From an uncultured Bdellovibrio sp. (GTDB taxonomy: Bacteria > Bdellovibrionota > Bdellovibrionia > Bdellovibrionales > Bdellovibrionaceae): 8,116 nucleotides of DNA. The notes under the pieces are model-generated. The model was not told where the DNA came from, did not search any database, and saw only the letters and a list, made by a program, of their open reading frames with translations. The stretch covers positions 1 through 8,116 of the forward strand of contig CALMPX010000190.1 of NCBI GenBank assembly GCA_937871355.1. Reading direction: 5' to 3'. The translations under genes were made by a program, and so were the position numbers. Shown in pieces: positions 1-5,573 of the stretch; position 1 is the stretch's first letter, and every line of letters starts with the position of its first letter.

Positions 1-323
1 TCGGAGGAGGCGGAAGCCGCCATTATTACGGTGACGTGCTCGCCAGTTATTTATCAGGTGATTTTGAGCCCTATGGATCGGCTCGATTTGTACATGCCAT
101 TAACAAGTCTTACGATGATAAAAATGATATGAATAGCGATTGGCTATTTTCGATTCAAAAACCTGAGTTTGACTATCAACAATATAATTTAGGTTTACGC
201 TATTGGGTGAATGAGCAACTCACGCTTAACTTAGAATTGACTAAGCTTCAGGCCGATAGTTCTGAAATTATTTTTAAAGATAAAACATTAGTCAATGTCG
301 GCTTAGGAGTGAAATTTCAATAA
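1..323 (+). CDS. C-terminal part of a probable outer-membrane beta-barrel protein (5' end outside window)
   Basis: The reading frame is open from the first bases of the window to the TAA at 321-323, so only the last 106 residues are visible and the start lies upstream. A GTG at position 36 could be read as a start, but the frame continues upstream of it with a glycine-rich stretch, so I treat the gene as truncated by the window edge. The visible part alternates polar and hydrophobic/aromatic residues in stretches such as YNLGLRYWV, LTLNLELTKL and LVNVGLGVKFQ. It ends with a short amphipathic strand and a near-terminal Phe, as in proteins assembled by the BAM complex. There is no enzymatic motif. 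The family cannot be named from this fragment; a porin-like or OmpA-type barrel is the inference, and other secreted beta-rich proteins are possible. Confidence 0.6.
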   Translation, partial: GGGGSRHYYGDVLASYLSGDFEPYGSARFVHAINKSYDDKNDMNSDWLFSIQKPEFDYQQYNLGLRYWVNEQLTLNLELTKLQADSSEIIFKDKTLVNVGLGVKFQ

Positions 324-337
324 ATTATTTTAAAGGC

Positions 338-476
338 TTCTGCTTCTTCAGTATGTATTTATTATAATTGAAAAACATCGAAACACTAAATGGACTCTAT
401 TCGTTATGGCCTAATATGATCTGAATAATTTTCAATGTGATTTCATGAGCTTGTCTCTGTAAATAGAGTCTTTTAA
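338..476 (+). other. candidate small-RNA locus: -10 box plus closing inverted repeat with T-tract
   Basis: This gap between the barrel gene and the L,D-transpeptidase has no convincing reading frame. It contains a perfect TATAAT at 363-368 with only a poor -35 candidate (TTCTGC at 338-343, spacer 19). About 25 bases downstream a 9-base arm GACTCTATT (393-401) is matched exactly by AATAGAGTC (462-470), followed by TTTTAAT. A transcript starting near 375 and ending after 474 would be about 100 nt and closed by this 9-bp stem. The 60-base loop is AT-rich and shows no strong internal helix. It may instead be a leader of the downstream gene or chance. No known RNA family is recognised. Confidence 0.22.
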
Positions 477-535
477 TATGCATTTTGTTCGATTTGATGA
501 CTTGTTTAAATCTCAAAACGACAAAAAGGGGTTCT

Positions 536-1219
536 ATGCGAATTTTAATATTATTTTTATATACTTTGATATCAACAACAGCTTTTGCACAAAATATCGA
601 TCACGATGAAGACCCGAATGCAGCTCCTGTTGATTTTGTAGCGCGTCCTTTTGTTGAGTCAGACCTCATGACTCAGTCTTGGATGAAAGAATTCACAAAT
701 GTGATTGTGATTAATAAGGCGAACAATGGTTCAGATAAGCAAACTCTTCGCGTGTATGTAAACGGCAAATTAAAAGAATTTACTCGAATTTCAAGTGGCC
801 GAGAACATTTTGAAAAAGGTTGCTCTGCGGGACAGGATCCAAAAAAAGATCACTGTTCCAATCGGGCCTACTGGTCTCAAACTCCAACAGGGTATTTTGA
901 TATCGATGAATTAGTTGAAAATTATTTTTCTAATTTATGGCAAACATGGATGCCCTATGCGGTCTTTTTTGAATCAGGTATTGCCACACATCAAGCTCCA
1001 GGCGGAACCGAAGGCAATTTGGGGTCGCGCGCTTCAGGGGGCTGCGTTCGCATGCATCCAAGTATGGCGCCTGTTCTTTTCGCCATGGTCAAAAATGCCG
1101 GAAAAGGCTTAGTGCCGAAGTTCAGTCGTAATGGTGAAGTTTTAAAAACAGCTCAAGGTGATGTTATTCGTTGGCAAGGCTATAAAAGTTTAGTTATTGT
1201 TCATAACACAATAAAATAA
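536..1219 (+). CDS. exported L,D-transpeptidase (YkuD-fold)
   Basis: Probable peptidoglycan L,D-transpeptidase acting in the periplasm, forming 3-3 crosslinks or attaching or exchanging groups on stem peptides. I chose the ATG at 536 (227 residues), not the in-frame ATG at 485, because AAGGGG at 526-531 lies 4 bases upstream. The protein then opens with a typical signal peptide: MR, a hydrophobic run, and a cleavage site AFA|Q after residue 18. The catalytic domain covers roughly residues 52-185. It contains the family's TPTGYF segment (116-121), His152 in ATHQAPGG, and a catalytic-motif block S-R-A-S-G-G-C-V-R-M with the nucleophile Cys170. The usual SHGC histidine is Gly here, a variation also found in the wider family. 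Cys96 and Cys107 flank a charged insertion and could form a disulfide. It sits 27 bases before the next gene, which suggests co-transcription. Bdellovibrio uses many such enzymes on its own and its prey's wall; the role of this one is unknown. Confidence 0.88.
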   Translation: MRILILFLYTLISTTAFAQNIDHDEDPNAAPVDFVARPFVESDLMTQSWMKEFTNVIVINKANNGSDKQTLRVYVNGKLKEFTRISSGREHFEKGCSAGQDPKKDHCSNRAYWSQTPTGYFDIDELVENYFSNLWQTWMPYAVFFESGIATHQAPGGTEGNLGSRASGGCVRMHPSMAPVLFAMVKNAGKGLVPKFSRNGEVLKTAQGDVIRWQGYKSLVIVHNTIK

Positions 1220-1246
1220 ACATTCGTTTAAGAGAGTTTTGCAAGA

Positions 1247-1903
1247 ATGAACACGCTATTAGATTTATTGAAAGTACCTGAACAAGATCGCAATTTTAGC
1301 TGGGAAGAAAAGTTTTTTAAAAAATTTTCAGATGAACAAGTGCGCCTGCTTTCAAAAGATCCACAACAAGGTCCGGATGGCTGGCCGTATTTAATTTGCG
1401 AAACCTTTGGTAAAGACTCTGACGAAGCTCTCGAAGTCGAAAGCACACAAAAAATTTTTCATTGGTTAGCAGGCAAAGGAATCGGATTAGTCGTTAATCC
1501 ACGTCGTGAGCCTTACCCTGATTATGTTTTTTCCTACGGAATGATTTGGTCATTTCGCGAAACGGGATATTTTTTACGGCCCGATTTAGCCAACAAATCT
1601 GGTGAAGCGGTCTTTGAAAATAATAAAATCAAAACGGGGATTCCAACCGAAGCCTTTTTACCATTATACGTTAGAAAAGTTTTAAAAGATTTTTTTCGTG
1701 ATCAATCTGTATCCAATCCCAAAGTTTTGATGATTTCCCAAGATGGAATCAATTATGATTTGTGTTTTTCATTAGAATCTTTAGGAAATCCGCCGACCAA
1801 AGAACATGCCGGAGTCGCCGAAGCCATAGCGTGGTTTTTGCCGCCACACTATTCAATTGTTTTGATTAGTGAAAAAGATTTGCCAACCTTTGTGGCCTTA
1901 TAG
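1247..1903 (+). CDS. conserved-looking protein of unknown function, 218 residues
   Basis: I do not recognise this family. The ATG at 1247 is preceded by AAGAGAG (1230-1236) at 10 bases, and the gene begins 27 bases after the L,D-transpeptidase, so the two are probably co-transcribed. There is no signal peptide and no membrane segment, which suggests a cytoplasmic protein. The N-terminal 70 residues are charged, with helices likely (WEEKFFKKFSDEQVRLL). A central part is rich in aromatic residues (YPDYVFSYGMIWSF, then YFLRPD). The C-terminal third reads like alternating strands and helices (PLYVRKVLKDFF, PKVLMISQDG, YSIVLISEKDLP). The last third distantly recalls the C-terminal half of SseB-type proteins, but this is only an impression. 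The codon usage resembles its neighbours and there is no sign of transfer. The stop codon TAG directly abuts the stop of the convergent gene. Confidence 0.75.
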   Translation: MNTLLDLLKVPEQDRNFSWEEKFFKKFSDEQVRLLSKDPQQGPDGWPYLICETFGKDSDEALEVESTQKIFHWLAGKGIGLVVNPRREPYPDYVFSYGMIWSFRETGYFLRPDLANKSGEAVFENNKIKTGIPTEAFLPLYVRKVLKDFFRDQSVSNPKVLMISQDGINYDLCFSLESLGNPPTKEHAGVAEAIAWFLPPHYSIVLISEKDLPTFVAL

Positions 1904-2311
1904 TTACTTTGTCGGTAAAAAATCCATCAAACATTCACGCCAGTACTCCGGAGAGTCGCTGCTGTAGTCGACGGCGATAACGAAACCTGTTTTACCTAAA
2001 AATTTAGTCCGAGCAATTTTACCCGAAATTTCTAAATCCATTTCATGAATATTAAAAAAAACTTCTTTACCGATGAGTTGATCAATATTTAAATTAGAAC
2101 GGAGTTCTTTACTGACGAAGTCTTTGCGTTCTACCTTAATCAGAATTCCCGTTGCTGAAGCCTCGACGATTTCTCCATACCGAGCCAATTTTTCCAAGTT
2201 CTCCATCGAAGATAAAGAATCCAACGTCAATTTCGCAACATCTTTATTAATTTCCTTACGAAGAGCTGATCGGTATTTATCTCTTTGAGAGTTGTTCTTT
2301 GCCGCTGACAT
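1904..2311 (-). CDS. PilZ-like domain protein, 135 residues
   Basis: Small cytoplasmic protein with a probable PilZ-type beta-barrel, a fold that commonly binds cyclic di-GMP. The start ATG (2309-2311) has an AAAGG ribosome site 8 bases upstream. Residues 1-40 are a charged, helix-prone segment that includes R10-D-K-Y-R14, which fits the RxxxR form. Beta-strand-like segments follow: GEIVEASATGILIKVE (46-61), then LIGKEVFFNIHEMDLEISGKI, then FVIAVDYSS. The EASATG at 50-55 stands where PilZ proteins have D/NxSxxG, with Glu replacing Asp. The arginine pair lies about 35 residues before this motif, farther than usual, so nucleotide binding is uncertain and it may be a degenerate, non-binding PilZ. 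Bdellovibrio genomes encode many PilZ proteins, which agrees with the setting. It is convergent with the upstream unknown gene and separated by 131 bases from the pseudogene behind it. Confidence 0.55.
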   Translation of the reverse strand: MSAAKNNSQRDKYRSALRKEINKDVAKLTLDSLSSMENLEKLARYGEIVEASATGILIKVERKDFVSKELRSNLNIDQLIGKEVFFNIHEMDLEISGKIARTKFLGKTGFVIAVDYSSDSPEYWRECLMDFLPTK

Positions 2312-2442
2312 ATTTCAGGCCTTTCTGGTAAGTATCTTATGCTCATTTCTCGGAAGTCTTTGGACTAAAGTAAAGGGTTTGAATTAATTTAAATATTTTT
2401 TATTAAAAACTAAGATCAATTCTCAAAACGAGACATTCATTT

Positions 2443-3003
2443 TTATAAAATAAATGAACAGGCTGCGGTGTATTGTTCACTTATGAAAACAACACCTTTA
2501 ATTTTTTTTGAGGTTTTATGACAAACAGCTTCGAACAGAAAAAAACTGTCTTTTTGATTCCAAGATAAAATTTCAATATCACTCATGACTAGTTCAGTTT
2601 TAAAAAGTTAGATGGCCGATTCTTTGGCTGACCACAACAGTTTAAAATCGGGACACGCTGTTAATTCGATCGGTGTACAAACGCGAGTGACGCTTTCTGA
2701 GGATAGGCGGCTGACTTCTTCTATATCAAAGCCGATGCGTTGATCGCAAGCGGCATAGCCTCCGATGGATTTGTTATGAGAGATTGAAAAAAATAAATTT
2801 TCGACGGTAGGAAGAGTATTGATATTTAAAATTCTGCGTTTTTCTGAAGACGATAATAACGGCGAATAATTTGAAATAATATCTTGGCGGATGTGCAAAC
2901 GATAATCGTCAACTAAGGACGAGAATTTCGATTGTACATTAATAGTTAAAAATTTTACTTTAAAATCAACTTTAATAAATTCAACAAACGATTTTAAATC
3001 CAT
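2443..3003 (-). pseudogene. 4'-phosphopantetheinyl transferase (Sfp/AcpT superfamily) interrupted by an in-frame TAA
   Basis: The family moves the 4'-phosphopantetheine arm of CoA onto a serine of acyl or peptidyl carrier proteins. The gene starts with ATG at 3001-3003, one base after the nadA stop, so it is coupled to nadA. The intact part is 131 codons (2611-3003). It has FSISHNKS with His76 (Sfp His90 position), IGFDIEE with Asp93 and Glu95 (magnesium ligands), and the helix W124-S-A-K127-E128-S-A-I131. The next codon, TAA at 2608-2610, occupies the place of the conserved Lys ending W-x-x-K-E-S-x-x-K. The same frame then continues for 54 codons (LFKTELVMSDIEILSW...) to a second TAA at 2443-2445, giving a plausible family length of 186. 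The truncated product lacks the Lys and the C-terminal sheet, so it is probably inactive. A sequencing error is the main alternative. Family assignment is confident; loss of function is inferred. Confidence 0.85.
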
Positions 3004-3004
3004 A

Positions 3005-3967
3005 TTAACCTTGAAATAATTCAGGCCATGAGACCGGTAGTCCGCTGGTGATTTTCATCATACGATCAAGCGAGGTAAAAGCTTTTGTACGTAGGTCTTC
3101 GGGGATAGACACCATGGGTTTAAACGTTTTTAAAGCATGATATATTTTTTCAACGCTATTCATTTTCATAAAAGGACAGTCATTGCATTTACACTGCTCA
3201 TCAACAACCGGAGCCTGAATCAATTCAGCATCGGGACGACGTTTTTTCATTTCATGAAATATTCCAGTTTCAGTAGCAATAATAAATTTATTATACTTTT
3301 TATTTGTTTCAACTTCCGCCAGCAATTTAGACGTCGCACCAATCACAGTCGCTTGTTTTAAAATTTCATCATCACATTCAGGATGAGCAATAACGAGAGC
3401 CTCGGGGTTTTGTGCGATCAATTCTTTCAATCGGTTAGCATTAAATAAAATATGAACCTGACAAGAGCCAGGCCAGAAAATCATGTCGCGTCCGGTTTGT
3501 TTGCTGAGCCATTTTCCGAGGTGCTGATCAGGGCCAAACAAAATTCGTCGGTCTGCAGGAATACTCGCTAAAATCTGTGCCGCATTGCTTGAGGTGATAA
3601 TCACATCAGAAATTGACTTCACCTCGGCGCTCGAATTGATGTAGGTCATGCATAAAGCATCAGGGTATTGGCGACGCCAAGCCAAGTATTTTTCAAAAGG
3701 AGCTCCTTCGACCAGAGAACAGGATGCTTCAAGGTCAGGAACCAAAACATTTTTTTCTGGGTTGAGAATTTTCACACTTTCACCCATAAAAACAACGCCA
3801 GCCAAAAGAATATTTTTTTGTGGAATTTGTTGACCGATTTTAGCTAAATAGAAACTATCGCCGACATAGTCCGCCAAGTCTTGAATAGCTCCGTCCACAT
3901 AATAGTGACCTAAGATCGCAACATCTTTTTCTTTTTTTAATTTTTGAATTTCGGCGGCATAGTCCAT
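3005..3967 (-). CDS. nadA: quinolinate synthase
   Basis: NadA condenses iminoaspartate with dihydroxyacetone phosphate to quinolinate in de novo NAD synthesis, using an oxygen-sensitive [4Fe-4S] cluster in the cytoplasm. I start at ATG 3965-3967 (320 residues, typical length). A GTG in frame at 4004-4006 would add 13 residues overlapping mglA and looks unlike the family, although the ATG has no strong ribosome site. Visible motifs are GHYY (20-23), GDSFYLA (36-42), FMGESVKIL (60-68), DLEASCSL with Cys83, WPGSCQVH with Cys168, HPEC (195-198), TETG (232-235) and CKCNDCPFMKMN with Cys264. Cys83, Cys168 and Cys264 match the three expected cluster ligands. The gene lies 22 bases after mglA and 1 base before the transferase pseudogene. 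No nadB or nadC is in the window. Confidence 0.96.
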   Translation of the reverse strand: MDYAAEIQKLKKEKDVAILGHYYVDGAIQDLADYVGDSFYLAKIGQQIPQKNILLAGVVFMGESVKILNPEKNVLVPDLEASCSLVEGAPFEKYLAWRRQYPDALCMTYINSSAEVKSISDVIITSSNAAQILASIPADRRILFGPDQHLGKWLSKQTGRDMIFWPGSCQVHILFNANRLKELIAQNPEALVIAHPECDDEILKQATVIGATSKLLAEVETNKKYNKFIIATETGIFHEMKKRRPDAELIQAPVVDEQCKCNDCPFMKMNSVEKIYHALKTFKPMVSIPEDLRTKAFTSLDRMMKITSGLPVSWPELFQG

Positions 3968-3989
3968 AATGACATAATTATAACAGGAC

Positions 3990-4583
3990 TTAAATGGCAG
4001 TTCCACCTTTTAGTGTGTGGATAATGGACTTGGAAATCGACTTAAAGCTTTCTAGGACGCCGATTCCTTCAAAAGCACTAGCTTCAATTTCAACCGAATT
4101 ATAGCGATTCAGATGCTTACGAAGTTCAGCGACCGGCATAGCATTAGGAAGATCACGTTTATTATATTGAATAACGAGAGGAATATCTTTGATGTTGTAG
4201 CCCTGTTGATAAAGGTTTTTTTCTAAATTTTCAAAAGCTTGTAGGTTCTCATCGAGGCGATCCGCTTGTGAATCAGCGACAAAGATGACGCCATCAATGC
4301 CTTGAAGGATGAGCTTACGTGTTGCATCGTACACAATTTGCCCGGGAACGCTGTAAAGATGAAAGCGCGTATTATAACCACGAATATCACCGACATCTAA
4401 AGGTAGAAAGTCGAATAACAATGTTCTTTCGATTTCTGTGTTAAGTGCCACCAGTTTCGATTTTTGATCGGACGCCAGCGATTGATACATCCACTGAATA
4501 TTCGTCGTTTTGCCACCCAACGAGGGACCGTAATAAACGATTTTGCAGTGAATTTCTTTGGCGTTGTAATTAAACAAAGACAT
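3990..4583 (-). CDS. mglA: MglA-family small Ras-like GTPase
   Basis: A 197-residue cytoplasmic GTPase switch. In Myxococcus MglA sets cell polarity and drives gliding and type IV pilus motility. In Bdellovibrio bacteriovorus the homologue is known to be needed for normal prey invasion. The P-loop is G19-P-S-L-G-G-K25-T26-T27. The PM3 motif is SVPGQ (78-82), replacing the DxxG of Ras as is typical of MglA. NKRD (141-144) is the guanine-specificity motif, and ASA (168-170) the G5 region. Arg53 and Gln82 fall at the positions known as catalytic in Myxococcus MglA. The length matches the family (about 195). Its ATG follows the recR stop directly (TAAATG, zero spacing) and no good ribosome site is seen, so translational coupling to recR is likely. 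No mglB or romR gene is in the window. Confidence 0.95.
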   Translation of the reverse strand: MSLFNYNAKEIHCKIVYYGPSLGGKTTNIQWMYQSLASDQKSKLVALNTEIERTLLFDFLPLDVGDIRGYNTRFHLYSVPGQIVYDATRKLILQGIDGVIFVADSQADRLDENLQAFENLEKNLYQQGYNIKDIPLVIQYNKRDLPNAMPVAELRKHLNRYNSVEIEASAFEGIGVLESFKSISKSIIHTLKGGTAI

Positions 4584-5195
4584 TTATAGTTGTACTCGAT
4601 TTTCTAAAGCACGACCCATGGTACGATCGTCGATAAAATCAATGTCCGATCCCATCGGAATTCCATGAGCAATACGTGTGATTCGAATATTTTTACTTTG
4701 GAAAATCTTAGCTAAATAAAGAGCTGTGGTATCACCTTCAAGGTCCGCATCTAAAGCTAAGATAACCTCATTAATAGGTGTTCCGTTCTCAAACGAGGCA
4801 TCAACACGGTTGATCAGTTCTTGAATTTTTAAATTTTTAGCCGATATACCATCTAAAGGAGAAATCACCCCATGAAGGACATGGTATTTTCCATGAAAGG
4901 CGCCGGAAGATTCAATACGAGAAATATCGGAAGGCTCTTCGACAACACAAACACTTTCTGTTTGGCGATGAGGATCATCACAAAATTTACAGATGTCTCG
5001 GTCCGTATAGCTGTAACACTCAGGACAGGTGTGAACTTCCGCTTTAACACGTAAGAGAGCTTCAGAAAGTTTATCAGGGTATAAATCTTTTGAACGTAAA
5101 ATATAATACGCCAAACGCTGAGCCGTCTTCGGACCAATTCCAGGAAGACGATTCAATTCATGCACTAATTTTTCTAATGAAGCGATATGTAACAT
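4584..5195 (-). CDS. recR: recombination mediator protein RecR
   Basis: RecR acts with RecO (and RecF) to load RecA on gapped single-stranded DNA during recombinational repair. The 203-residue length is typical. The N-terminal helix-hairpin-helix reads LNRLPGIGPKTAQRLAYY (about 14-31). A four-cysteine zinc finger follows with Cys57, Cys60, Cys69 and Cys72. The Toprim domain starts near residue 80 with VVEEPSD and contains ALDADLEGDTTALYL (147-161). The C-terminal IPMGSDIDFIDDRTMGRAL (179-197) is the highly conserved RecR tail. The gene starts 5 bases after the ybaB stop. An AGGAA inside the end of ybaB may serve as its ribosome site. The ybaB-recR pairing is one of the most conserved bacterial gene orders, here extended directly by mglA. 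Confidence 0.97.
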   Translation of the reverse strand: MLHIASLEKLVHELNRLPGIGPKTAQRLAYYILRSKDLYPDKLSEALLRVKAEVHTCPECYSYTDRDICKFCDDPHRQTESVCVVEEPSDISRIESSGAFHGKYHVLHGVISPLDGISAKNLKIQELINRVDASFENGTPINEVILALDADLEGDTTALYLAKIFQSKNIRITRIAHGIPMGSDIDFIDDRTMGRALENRVQL

Positions 5196-5200
5196 TTAGT

Positions 5201-5527
5201 TTAGAACATTCCTGGAATATTCATTCCGCCAGTGATTTTAGACATTTCTTTTGCTGTTTCATCTTTTGCTGTTTTGTTGGCATCGTTAACCGCAGCTAAG
5301 ATGAGATCTTGCAACATTTCCACATCGCCTGATTTCATCACTTCGGGATCAATAGTTAAAGAGAGAATTTTATTTTCGCCATTCACTTTGACGTTCACGG
5401 CACCACCGCCAGCTGAACCCGTAAATTCTTTTTGAGCTAAATCTTCTTGAGCTTTTTTCATTTTGATTTGCATTTGATTTGCTTGCTTCATCAAATTAGC
5501 CATTCCGCCGCCGCCGAAACCTTTCAT
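5201..5527 (-). CDS. ybaB: YbaB/EbfC-family nucleoid-associated protein
   Basis: Small DNA-binding protein of the YbaB/EbfC family, which forms a tweezer-like dimer and coats DNA in the nucleoid. I start at ATG 5525-5527 (108 residues) because AAGGAG lies 5 bases upstream; an in-frame ATG 24 bases earlier has no such site. The protein begins MKGFGGGGMANLMKQANQ, followed by a long helix of Gln, Lys and Met residues up to about residue 35. Next come the family beta-hairpin (GGGAVNVKVNGENKILSLTI) and DPEV, then the LQDLILAAVNDAN helix typical of YbaB. The Gly/Met-rich tail ends NIPGMF. It lies 37 bases after dnaX and 5 bases before recR, the standard neighbourhood. Confidence 0.95.
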   Translation of the reverse strand: MKGFGGGGMANLMKQANQMQIKMKKAQEDLAQKEFTGSAGGGAVNVKVNGENKILSLTIDPEVMKSGDVEMLQDLILAAVNDANKTAKDETAKEMSKITGGMNIPGMF

Positions 5528-5532
5528 GTGAA

Positions 5533-5538
5533 CTCCTT
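5533..5538 (-). promoter_or_regulatory. ribosome binding site deciding the ybaB start
   Basis: AAGGAG on the minus strand, 5 bases before the ATG at 5525-5527. This is the strongest ribosome site in the operon and excludes the longer in-frame start 24 bases upstream. Confidence 0.85.
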
Positions 5539-5559
5539 GAACGTTAGTCAACTTCAGCC

Positions 5560-5573
5560 ATCGATTAATCGAT
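5560..5573. repeat. 14-bp perfect palindrome across the dnaX stop codon
   Basis: ATCGATTAATCGAT reads the same on both strands and includes the last codons and TAA of dnaX. There is no T-tract after it on the minus strand, so it does not look like an intrinsic terminator. It could be a protein-binding site or chance in AT-rich coding sequence. Confidence 0.5.

Noticed and set aside
485..535. Longer N-terminus for the L,D-transpeptidase from ATG 485
   Set aside because: It would add 17 residues before a complete signal peptide, whereas the ATG at 536 has a good ribosome site.
3968..4006. GTG start at 4004-4006 extending nadA into mglA
   Set aside because: The extra residues do not resemble NadA N-termini. 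I favour the ATG at 3965-3967, though that start lacks a strong ribosome site, so this is not fully settled.
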